From Poecilobothrus nobilitatus (taxonomy: Eukaryota > Arthropoda > Insecta > Diptera > Dolichopodidae), in NCBI GenBank assembly GCA_947095535.1, contig OX352774.1, positions 245,111,825-245,175,824 of the forward strand: DNA of 64,000 bases, written 5' to 3'. How positions within the stretch are numbered: the stretch's first letter is position 1; each line of letters opens with the position of its first letter. Positions 1 through 59,440 of the stretch are shown in pieces. Made by a program: the position numbers and the translations under genes. Below the pieces are notes generated by a model. The model had not been told where the DNA came from, ran no database searches, and was given only the letters and a program-made list of their open reading frames with translations.

Positions 1-236
1 CGTATTTAATTTATGCACATTTTACTGATATTGTCAATTAAGTAATATAAAATTCTTAGGTTTACAACACTGTACAATGTGTACAACAAATTATTGTTAT
101 TTAAAAAAAATTAATACATATATAAATATATGTACATATATAAAAGTACATAATACTTATAAATACATACATACTCTAAAACAATTCATTTTAATAAAAA
201 CAACAAATATTAATAAATGACATCTTTCATTTTCAG

Positions 237-47933
<47,697 letters not shown>

Positions 47934-48007
47934 GATAATTATTTTTTATAATATAAAAAAAAATTAAAAAAATAATTTAAAACAAAAAATTATAGTATTT
48001 ATTATAA

Positions 48008-48102
48008 AATAAATTTAAACATACATATATAATATATAATATAAAATATTAATAATATAATAATTATATATTATGTACTAAATTAGTTGTATGCTAAATA
48101 AA
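48008..48102 (+). terminator. Candidate polyadenylation signals of the DIP gene
   Basis: AATAAA occurs at 48008-48013 and 48097-48102, 75 and 164 nt past the stop codon. In DNA this AT-rich such hexamers are frequent by chance, and neuronal genes often have much longer 3' UTRs, so the end of the transcript is uncertain. Confidence 0.3.
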
Positions 48103-48689
48103 ATAAAATATTAATATAAATTTATAAAATTCATGACGTCATCATTATGAATTTAAAAAAAAAAAAAAGAAAAATTAGTTAAATTATAATAGATATTAAT
48201 AATAGTATTAATACTAAAAAAAAAAAATATTAATTAATTATTAATTGTGATTTCAGTTTAATTATACGAAAAAAAAAAATTAATTATGAAAAATAAATTA
48301 AAATTTTTATAAAAAATTATTTAAGTATAGAAAAATTTGTATAAAGGCTGGTACAAAAATTAATTAATATTCTATTTTTGGATCCAAGTGTCATTTATTG
48401 CCCTAAGTATCATTTACATATAAATTATATAAATTGATTTTTTTTTTAGTTAATCCTTGTACGTAATTTGAGCATTCGTACATACTATGTACAATCAGTA
48501 CATAAAAACATTAATAAAAATAAAAAGTAATTGAAAATGATGGGGAAATAGTTCCAAAAAATATTATTAACCTGTTAAAGACAAATGTGTTATCAATCAT
48601 ATTTAAATAATTTTAAATTTATATAAATAATAAAAATATAACATATATAGATATTTGATGAATGTAATAAATATGTATCTCACTTATTG

Positions 48690-48790
48690 TCCAATGCGTA
48701 ATTTACCAGTATTTCAGGCGAAAGGTTTCGTCTTCAAACCCCGATCAGATAGAAATATTATATCAAATAATAATTATATTAATAAAATAA
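48690..48790 (+). mobile_element. SINE family C, diverged copy
   Basis: GGCGAAAGGTTTCGTCTTCA followed by AACCCCGATCAGATAGAAAT aligns with GAAAGGTCTCGCGTTCAAAC..CCCAGCTGGATCATATAGAT of the 41078 copy. The 5' half is decayed. Confidence 0.5.
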
Positions 48791-49039
48791 TATAATTGTA
48801 AAATAAATAAATAATAGAATTAAATCCAAACCTATGTACACACGGGAGATTAAAACTGGTGGAGCAAACAAATGTGTTCTCTATTAAATGTGCTTACACA
48901 AGGTTGCACCTCTAAAAAAAATTCGCTTTGCGAAAACTTTATTAAGAGAAATTGAGCTGTAGAAATTGAGCTGAGAAATTGGGCTCAATTTGCCCAATTG
49001 AGAAATTGGGCAAATATAATATAAAATTATCCTATTATT

Positions 49040-49406
49040 ATACCCGTACGATAAGGATCGGGTATATTAAAATTGCTCCTCCGTTTGTAACACCTCGAAA
49101 TAAGCGAGCTAGATATACCTTCAAAGGTATGGATCGGATCAGAAACAAATTCTAAGTTGACTAAGCTTTGTCCGTCCGTCTGTCCATCAGCAAGATAACT
49201 CAAAAACTAAGAAAGCTAGAGTCTTGAAATTAATACAAAATATTCTTACAACAATTTGTAGGTTTCCTATTTTATTTGATTGAGATCCGACCAAAACTTC
49301 GGGTAGCTCGCCGATTTCAAATTTTTTTTAAATACTAAAAAATTAAAAAAATAATAATATAAGCAGAGTGATAGGATATGAAAATACTAATGATTCGTAC
49401 GGGTAT
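49040..49406. mobile_element. 367-bp element with perfect 12-bp inverted termini (family D)
   Basis: ATACCCGTACGA (49040-49051) and TCGTACGGGTAT (49395-49406) are exact reverse complements. The left end is itself followed by CGGGTAT (49059-49065), giving a terminal hairpin. Inside are GTAACACCTCGAAATAAGCG, AGCTAGATATACCTT and TTGTCCGTCCGTCTGTCCAT. It has no coding sequence and no obvious target duplication beyond AT/TA. Confidence 0.75.
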
Positions 49407-51475
49407 CTAAGAATTGACAGAGGCAACTGTATTCTTCCTCGTTTTGTATACTTCCAATCAATAACAAAAGATTTTTTTTTTTTTTTTTAATAATAATAAA
49501 ATATATCGTATATGTACCAGACTTTATTAAAATGTTAATACAACCATATTTATCATTATTTAATTTAAAAATTAATTTAATATTAAACTTATATACTTAA
49601 TTAAACAAAAAAAAAAAAAATTTAATTAAAAATTATTTTTTTTTTTTTTATGTAAAATAAAATAAAAAAAAAATGAAAAATAATAAATAAATAATACATA
49701 TATTTTTGAACATAAAACAAAAGAAAAATATAAAAAAAAAAAAATGTAAAAAGTATAAATTGTAAATAATAATTAGTTAATATATAAAAATATTTATAAA
49801 AAAAAAAAAATAATGTGAGATATTTAATATTGCAAAATAATAATAATATTTAGCTACATAAATAAAAAAAAAAAAAAAACATTTAGGTCAAATATTAAAT
49901 GCAAAAAAAAAAAAAAAAAAAAAAAAAAATCAAGCAACATATGAATATTTTGTTAAAACAAAAAAAATTACATATATAATGAAAAGATATTATTTAAATT
50001 TAGTATGAAAAATACGAAAAATAAAAACAAGATATTAATTATTAAGTTTAGCGCGTATCAAATTATAAAAAACAAAAAATTAAAATTAAAAAAAAAAAAA
50101 AACAAAAATAAAGATTATTATTTGAGTTTTTTTATTTGGAATAAAATTTTTTTTTTTGTTGTAGTATAAAATTACTTTAGTATAAATTTTCGATTTCACA
50201 TTCATTTGCGCATCTTTTCAAATTAATTAAATGATTTTTGTTTTAGATTTTGATACATTTTTATACAAATTGAACGAAAAAAACTCTACAGTTTTTTTTT
50301 TTTTTTTTTAAATCGCGATTTACAAATTTTTCTGTGAATCGCGTTAAATACAGTAACTATTACAGACTCTATAGCTAACTTTTATAATATGACTTTCTTT
50401 ATTTACCTATCTAATTTAAATATTATATAATATATTTATATATGTATATACTTTAAAAGAATATTTAATAGATTGTTACTGATGTAACGGAAATCATTGA
50501 TTAAGAGATTCTTTATAATAACCAATGAATTCACAAAAAAAAAAAAATTTCTTAATCCTGTTGTAAGAAATCGTCATCTCTCAAAACCAAAAGTCTGTTA
50601 AAAACGAATTTAACTGAAAAATGTATTCGAACTAAATCAAAATGAAATGTAATTGATCTTCTGAAATTGCAAAAAAAAAAATAAAACAAGCAATGATACA
50701 ATAATCATGCAAAAAAGTCAAATTCCCAGTAATTCTCTTTAATTTTCTTTTCCATTAATGACTCCGTTAACTTCCATTTATAAAATTTAAAATTTTTAAC
50801 GAAAAAAAAAAATTTATTCCAAAAAAAAAAAATAAAAATAAGCAACAACAAAAACGCTTTGTCCAAAAAAAATAATTACTAATTACGAAAATTACTCCTT
50901 AAGTCTTTAAACGGGCTTATATTAAATAGAATTGAATATAATTTATATGAAAAACAAAACAAAAAAAAAAAATTAAAAAATTGCTACCAAAAAATATCTT
51001 AAACTATAAATTATTAATAAGATTACTTTAAATATTATTATATAATATACATACATACTTATTATGTACAATTATATTGGTAATTTAAATAATTTACCAA
51101 AAAAAAAAAAAATTAACTGAAAAACTAAATTTTTTATGTTGAAAAAAATAACGAGAAAATTTTTGTTGCGAATTAAAAGAAAAAATTTAAAAATTTTAAA
51201 AAATAATTTTTTAAAGAGCACTTAAGCATAAACCTTACTAAGTATTATTTATTATAAGCTCAAATAATTTATTTATATATTTTTTTTTGTTAGGTATTAT
51301 ATATATAATATAATATCAATTTTACTGTATTTTATACTTCATTTAAGAATTATCGAAATTACTGTTTTAATTAAAAAGAAAAACACAACACTTTTTCTTT
51401 GAACTATTAGCCTAAAAGTATGCAATTCGCTTTGAATTTTTTTTTTTGTTTCCTGTGTTCCTTTATTTTGTTTAG

Positions 51476-51610
51476 GCGCCTCGGTGGTCTAATGGTTTTA
51501 AGCATGTGGCTTATTAACCGAGGGAGTGCGGATTCAAATCCTACACAGGTAGCAAGTTTTATTAATTGAAAACAAATTCCCCTTGCTACCAAATATAGTG
51601 TAAATATATA
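51476..51610 (+). mobile_element. tRNA-derived SINE, family A/B-like head with a different 3' body
   Basis: GCGCCTCGGTGGTCTAATGG head, TTATTAACCGAGGGAGTGCG, B-box-like GATTCAAATCC, then CAGGTAGCAAG..CTTGCTACC, an inverted pair. The body is unlike families A and B. Confidence 0.7.
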
Positions 51611-51791
51611 ATTTTTTATTTTTATTTTGATGCATTTTCTCTGCCACATAAATGTGGACAGGAAAGTACACAACCTTTCCGGTTCACGTGTGGCTGTAAA
51701 TGTCGTAAAAAGGAATAATTTTTACGACGTGTGTGGGATTCCAACCCACACTCTCTCGGTGTTTATAGCGTATTTTAATATTAGAGGCCCT
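51611..51791 (-). mobile_element. SINE family A copy with head deletion
   Basis: On the - strand it has GTGGGTTGGAATCCCACACA, ACGACATTTACAGCCACACG..GAACCGGAAAGGTTGTGTAC and CCACATTTATGTGGCAG, with an A-rich tail. The tRNA-like 5' end is interrupted near 51770-51785, then GGGCCTCT remains. Confidence 0.75.
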
Positions 51792-51857
51792 TTATATATA
51801 ATATATTATGATATAAACCAAATAAATAATATTAGTGTATAATTTAATAAGAATATT

Positions 51858-51960
51858 CGACCTGTAAATGGCCTTAGTAGCTGATGGTTTTTGTAATATT
51901 GCAATATTATTTGTAATATTAATATAAATAAATAAAAAATATTTTATTTAATGAAAAAAT
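51858..51960 (+). mobile_element. SINE family B tail fragment
   Basis: AATGGCCTTAGTAGCTGATG followed by TTTTTGTAATATT.. and AATATTAATATAAATAAATA matches the 3' half of the 13696 copy. Confidence 0.6.
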
Positions 51961-54181
51961 AGCACTATCGCAAATTGCAATCTTTTTAAATAACCGTAAA
52001 ATTATTTTTCATATATGATGGATTACGTTCAAAATGAAAATAATGGCAATTGAAATCAAGAAATGATGAAAAAATATAATGAAATCCAAAGTTTTACATT
52101 TTATTATTTAAATTTATAACTGAACAAGAGAGGAAGATTTCTTTTGAAAAATTTTGATATATTCAAATTTTATTTTTAAAATTTTTGTTTAGTTTTTTTT
52201 AGTTTATTACTACTCATAGTTAGTTTTCTTTACTAACACTTGTCCGAAACATTCTCACTAACCAATAATGCTCTCTTATGCTAATCATCCCGTCTCATGC
52301 TTATTTTTTTTTTTTGCTGTTCTTTGTTTATCCATAGGATATGTTTTAGCATGAAACTTGGTGATTACCTTGCATAAGACAGTAGATTGTATGCCAAAAA
52401 AATAATAATAAAAGAATGGTTACTATACCGGCATGCAGGCTAGGAAGTGAGTTGGTCGTGAGACTTATTACTATTATTATTAAAATATATATTATATATA
52501 AATATATATATATATATTATTTTTAAATTTTTACCTCAGTTGAAACATTTCATCTTCATTTAAAATCTGAAAATAAATAAATAATAATTTTTTTTTAAAT
52601 AAATACTGAAAATTCTTTTAAATTTATTGCATTTATACTGTATAAATTTTATTTATATTTAATCAAAAAAATTTATAGTTAAACAAATTAATTAAAATCG
52701 TTATTAGTTTTATATTTTCTATTGAAAAATATTTATTGTATAAATAAAAATCGAAAATTATCAATAAATTAAATGAAAAAACATTACTAATTTTTAATTG
52801 ACTGAAAAAAAATATTTTATTATATTATAATAAAATTTTCTATCATTATTATTAATATTATTAACTAATAAGTTAAATTAAATAATTTTTATTGACTAAT
52901 TATCAATTATCATATTTCCTATATTTAATTAAATATAAATAAAAATATTATATTAAAATTAATATTTAATTAAGATTTGAGGTTGAATCAAAAAACAAAA
53001 AAAAAAAAAAAAGCAATTATAAAAACAAAAGAATTTATTTTTTCATTTTAAATGACAAAATTTTATTTTAGTTTTTTTTTTTTTTTGTTTTTTATATTTT
53101 ATTGAAATAAAAAATTATTTTTTTGTAGAAAATTAAATTAAATTTAAAAAAAAAAAAAAAAAAAACAAATAAATTTATTAAATATTATTATAAATAAAAT
53201 TATATAAATGTAATAAAGTATTGGTAATTTGCATATAATTCAATCTTAAATTTTACTTTTGTTCTTCATTGCTTCAAATAATGCTCTCTACTTCTGTCGT
53301 AAATGGTATTAATTATGTAAGAAGATAAATCAGACCAAAGATAATAATATATATAAAATCTTTTTTTATTATCTGTCCTGTTTCGATTGGACATTGGACT
53401 AGACTTTGTTTCGAAATCTAGTCTAGAATCTAGAAATCAAATTTACAAGCAAAAACTGTGCAATTTTATGCATTGTTTAAATGAAAAAAAAAGCACTTTT
53501 AAATAGGTAACGAGACTCAAATTGAACAAATTTTGAATAAATTCGAAATTTTCTTATACATTACATGAAAATATCAAAAATTTTTGCTAATTATACTTTT
53601 TGACTTATTCTAAAAACAAGATATAAACTTTAAACTGGTTTATATGTAAATTACCAATACAATTAAAAAAAAAAAAAATTAATCAGGAATTTTAGTACCT
53701 AATCAAAGCAAAAAAGAAAAAAAAAAACAAAATAAAAACTTAATTAAATTAATATGATTTATAATGAATATATAAAATAAAAAGTGTTTTGTATTATGTA
53801 AATAATATGTAAAATGTAATAACAAAAACAATGATGAAAAATTGAGTTAAAAATTGTAAAAAAAAAAAAATAAAAAAAAAAATTAAATTGAAAATGTTAT
53901 GCAAAAAATTTAACAAAAAAAAAAATAAACAAAAAAATTTATCAAAGATATTAACACAAAATTTTTATTGAATTTAAAACCAATCTAATATTAATCGGAA
54001 AAAGGAATTCAACTAACTGAAAAAATCAACTTTATTTTATTTTGAGAACTTTGAGAAAATTGCATCATAATGCATTTAAGTACGCCCCAAACTATATCAT
54101 TGCATCATTCAGACAATAAATATTTACAAATAACCTTAAAAAAGGCACTTTTAAATAGGTAACGACTCAAATTGAACGAAT

Positions 54182-54977
54182 ATTGGGCTGTATTCAAAAA
54201 AGCTCAAAAACGAACCGTCCAAAAATCAAAAATGGCAAATGACAAATCACTAAACAAAAATTGCCAATTTTTGGGTAATATTTGAATACGCAAATAGGGG
54301 GCCTCTGTGATCTAGTGGGTAAGAGCGTATAAAATACGCTGTAAAGACCGAAGGAGTGTGGATTCGAATCTCACATATGTCGTAAGAGTTATTCCCCCTT
54401 ACGACATTTACAGCCACGCCTGAACAGGAAAGGCTGTGTAATTTCCTGTCCAGATTTATGTGGCAAAAAAAAAATTACGCAAAAATTAAACTATATTCAA
54501 AATTGACCAAAAACAAACCGTCCAAAAATCAAAAATGACAGATCGCTCAAAATGAAATGACAGAAAGTCCAGAAATGATGTACACAAAACCATTCAAACA
54601 AAACCCTCCAAAGGTCAGAAATCACAAATTGCCCAAAAAATTTTTTTTATTTAATATATCAAACATTAAAGTATTTGATTATTAGTTGCATTTAAGATTA
54701 GGATATTCCATTTCTCCAGAATATTTTATATATTTAACGTGTATATTTGAAATTCTGAATTAAGAGAGATGGTTACATAATCAGGTTACATAATCAGGAT
54801 ATTCCCTTTTTGCCTTTAAATTTTTTCCTTTTTTGTTATTTTTGACTTTTGAACGGTTTTATTTTGACGATTTTTTATGTCTATTATTTTTTGACTTTCC
54901 GTCATTTCAGTTTGGGCGATTTATCATTTTTGATTTTTGGACGGTTTATTTTTGGGCGATTTTGGATACAGCCAAAT
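54182..54977. mobile_element. Foldback-type element with long inverted arms, split by a SINE
   Basis: Outer ends ATTGGGCTGTATTCAAAA (54182-54199) and TTTTGGATACAGCCAAAT (54960-54977) are inverted with two mismatches. Inner blocks 54518-54538 and 54924-54944 are exact 21-bp reverse complements, and a third version of the block lies at 54215-54234. Right-arm frames such as the one from 54849 are artefacts of the repeat. No transposase is present. Confidence 0.75.
54295..54475 (+). mobile_element. SINE family A, full length, nested in the foldback element
   Basis: Head GGGGGCCTCTGTGATCTAGT, B-box-like GATTCGAATCT, body GTCGTAAGAGTTATTCCCCC..CAGCCACGCCTGAACAGGAA and tail TTTATGTGGCAAAAAAAAA. Flanked by an exact 8-bp duplication TACGCAAA (54287-54294 and 54476-54483). 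Confidence 0.88.
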
Positions 54978-57900
54978 TATTGCATTTTGTACATTATGTA
55001 TAAAAAAAAAATAAATTCTGAAAAGTTAAACTATATTTTAAATCAACTTGAAGATTCTTCAACTGTAATAAACTGGAAAAGAATAAAATCATTTTCATTT
55101 TTTCCTCCTAAAAATATACAGTTTAAATATTTATAATTCAGTATATTTACTTCAGTATAAGAACCGGTTTGATTTTTATATATGTATATAATGCAGGTGT
55201 TTCTGGAAGTTTTGATGCCGATTGGTTAAATACATGATGCATTAATCGAGAAAATACGAGGTAATCAAGGGAATTCATTTAATATAAAAACTAACCAAAT
55301 GCATGCATATCCTAAACTTAAAACTAGAAAAAATATATATGTATATTTTGAACTGCACTATACTAGTAAGACTCTTTCAATACTTTTGTTTCTATCTCTT
55401 TGCTGAGATGTAATTTCTACATCTTCTGATATGCAATATACAATTTTTGTATTAAAGTTTTACACAAAGTATTAAAGCCTTAAAATAATTGCAATAAATA
55501 ATTTTTAAATTTTTTTTTAAAATTTAATTCTTTATTTTTATTTGATGCAACTTTAAGTTGTGACCTTCATTCAACTAGGGATTTTAATTTTTTTATTTTA
55601 TATTTTTTTTTTTGTTCTATTTTTATTTAATAACTAATTCATGATTCCCATCTTGGTAAAATTCCCTTTATGGGAATATCACTTGTGTAAAATAATAATA
55701 ATAAAACTTATATATAGTTTCGATAAGAATTTCATAAAAGAAAAAGATGTGAAAAGATTTTAAATGATACTTTTTGTAAAATATCTGAATATATTAATGT
55801 GTACGTTTAACTATAAAATATATAAAAATACTGTAAAATTACATAAATGAATATATAATTAGATGACAATGTTAGAATATTTTTTTTTTTTTTTTTTTTT
55901 TCTTTTTTTGGTATATAAAAATGCATTTTTTTTCTGTTTCTGGTTAAAGAAACACGGGCTCCAGACAAATGAATACAGTAAAAATAAATTATTAATATAA
56001 GTGTAATAATGTATAACACAACGGATAAAATAATAAAATTTAAAGTGGAATTTATTTTTCAAATACCAAAAAAATTTATATCTCATAATATAAATTATGT
56101 CAAATTCGATTTTATATTTTTTTTTTTTTTTTTGGTTTTATACTATTATAGAAAATCTTTAAAGTAAATTTATTATATAATAGCGGAAATTTAAAAATGA
56201 TTTAAATATAATATTTTCATTTCAATATTACAATATATTTGCATTTAAATTGTAATTTTGTAAAAAAAAAAAATAAAAAAATTCAATTAAATTAAAACAG
56301 AACAACATAAGAGTATTCCAAATGTAATCTATATCATTTCGGATACTCTTATATACTCTTATAAAATAAAAATGAACAAACAAAACAAAATATAGATTTT
56401 AACCCCTCAAATCGGTAAATCTCTAAATATCTATAAAATTTATGAAATGAAAAACTCACCAAAATATCTTTAATTTCATTCAGTCGTAATACCGTAAAAT
56501 AAACAAATGCATTATTTACAGAATGAAAAGTTTTTTAAATGCCATTCCACACAGAAATTTAAAAAAAAAAAAACATACATATATTATGAAATTATATTTA
56601 CTTTCAAAATGGATATTCTGAGATACAAATAAAAATATCTAGACTATAAAGGGTTAACAATTTAACAGCAAATCATGAAAATTAAATAAAAAATATTCAG
56701 GTATTAAAAAAAATAAAATAAAAACTTCAAAATATTTCAGAATTTAAAAAGATGAAAAACTATATAATGGATTTTATGGACCAGGAAAATACATAGAAAC
56801 ATCTGCTTTTTTTTTTTTTATAGAATAAAAAAAAAATTAAATTAATGAAATAAAATAACATAACTAACACCCACAAACATTAACAAAAAAAATAAAGAGA
56901 TAAAATTTAGGAAAAACGAATTACTTAAATATAGTATTTATAAGATAAGAAATTTTTGCTTATTATTTTTTTTTGTTTTTTTTTTTCTGTATCTGGATTA
57001 AACTTTAAATACTTTTATAAAGAATCTAAGTATTAAAAAAAAAATAAAAAAAAAAAATGAGTAACAATATTTTCAGATTTACTGTATCCTTGCAAATATA
57101 CATAATAATATATTTTGTGTATGTATATATATATATATACATTTGCAACTAAATTGTAACTTCATCTGTAATCAGAATGCATATTATTGCATTTATAAAA
57201 TACATTTATATATATCTTCAATCCAAACAGATCCAATGATTGGGAATAACGTGTCCTGAATTTATTTTTTTTGAAAAATTAAAGTTTTGATATCTTTTTT
57301 CTCTTTTTAACCGTTTTATATAAACAGCTGTATACACTATAGTCTATTAGATATATATATATATATTTATAAATTTTTATAAAGGATATTATTTCAAGTA
57401 ACATATTATATGTAAGTTTAACACCAATTTAAAAAATACATGTATAATAAAATTGTCCTTGAATTTTATATACCTAATTTGAATTTTACATATATATATC
57501 TATGTATAAAATACAATATAATATAAGCTCATAATATTATCAGGATTATAGTAACCAAAAATATTTAAAATTTTTTTTGTTTTAATGTAAAATTAAACAA
57601 AAATTAAATTTCATACATTTCATACAGAGTGCTTTAAATTGAGAAAAATAAATTTTAAATAAAACAAAAAAAAACAATATAAAATATGTATATTTTATAC
57701 ACAAATATATATATATATATATATATATAAACCCAGTACAAATAATTTTAAAGCTCTTAAAATACTGGGAAATCCTATGTGTAGTTTTTGTGTGTTCAAG
57801 AGACAACCACAAAAATATATTTAATAAATTTTATTTTTATTTTTTTTGTTTTTAAATTTAATTTTGAAGAAATAAAAAATAATCATTTTTTTATGTTTTA

Positions 57901-59329
57901 TTCTCTGTATCACATACTAAAAAAAAACAAAAAAAACATATAATGTAATATCCTTCTTTTTTTTTGCGCAATAAATACTACAGTTATTTTTAGTAACAGA
58001 ATGAAAAAAAAACTGTGTTGGTGTTTTTACTCTTGTTTTATGGCAGGACAAAAATAAACAATAAATTTATTGATATATATTACAACTAAGGGTAAAAATA
58101 AAGACAAAGATATGTGCATAATAATTTTTTTTGCTTTTCCAGGAATTTAAATATCTTAAGTAAAAAAACCTACATCTAAACATTAGAAATAAACAGCTGT
58201 ATACTTCATATACCCATGAGATTATAGGTTATTTTAGTGACGTATCATCTTTAAAGTTAAATTCTTTCTTTTTTTAAGTTCGGTTTTCTCTTCTTCTTTT
58301 AAGCTTGCAAATACTGTTACTGTTATATTTTGTGTGACACCCAATAGATTTAATGTTCATTTAAATTGAGGGTAAAGTATTATTAAAATAAATTATCGAT
58401 AAGTTCAATGATAGGCAAAGAAAAGCAGAAAAACAAATAAACGAAATTTTTCAATAATAATATCAGGATCTACTTATACTGTATCTAAAGTTTACATACA
58501 ATTTGAATTAAAAAAAAAAAAAAAAAAACAACAACATATTGAAAATGTGTTTCCTTTGCTTGTGTAAAAAATAAATATTGTTACCACAAAAAAAAAAAGG
58601 AAGGCGACTTATACAGAAATCCTCAAATTTGTTTCCTTATACAGACATCCTGCAATTTAAATTTCAAAATATAAAAGCACCTACATACATATACACAGTA
58701 TCTCATTGTTTTACAAAAAGAAAATATAAAACAAAAAACAAAAAAAAAAAAATGTTTTTAATTGTTCCCAAAAAGGGTAGAGAAAAGAAAACAAAGGAAC
58801 AATCAAGTATATAATATTTTAATTTCTATACACGAATGTGTGAATATATGCAAGGAAATTTGTAGTCGTTGCTGTTCGAGTTTAAAACTCAAAATTATGT
58901 CAATAAAATTAAGAGAAAGTATGAGATGGTGAATATAAATTGTATCTAAAGAAGGACATCTCGTACATTTTTGCTTTTTTTTTTCTTTTTTTATTATGAG
59001 TACATAAAAGTATAAATTAGGAATGAGATATGTATGCTGTATCAAAAACCAAAAATTAAAAGACAAGCAAAAAATGTTTATATTCTTGCATATTATATTT
59101 ATGTAAAAACGAGTATTACCCATCTAAATATAATTGAAGTACATATATATTTTTCCATATACATATATCTATATATTTATTTTAATATAAGGATTAAATA
59201 AATTTTGTTTTTTTTTTTTTTGTTTTTATGCTTTTTTGTTTTTTAAATATTTTTCTCTTATCATCATCACAGACAACACTATACATATTGTGACAATTAT
59301 GATAAGGAAAAATTGATGATTATGGTTAT

Positions 59330-59440
59330 ACACAAAATTTTCATAATGATAATGATGCTGATGATGATGATTATAATAGTAATAGTGATTATGATAATAG
59401 TAATAATAATAATATTAATATAAACTTAATGTAGACAAGG
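59330..59440 (+). repeat. GAT/AAT trinucleotide-rich tract
   Basis: Imperfect run of GAT, AAT and AGT triplets. It happens to be open in more than one frame, so coding potential cannot be inferred from openness. Confidence 0.6.

Noticed and set aside
54849..55136. 95-codon + strand open frame
   Set aside because: Its first third is the right arm of the foldback element and the rest is AT-rich noise.
58803..59123. 106-codon - strand open frame
   Set aside because: Rich in Ile/Lys/Phe as expected from AT-rich noise, no recognisable domain, and it spans low-complexity T runs.
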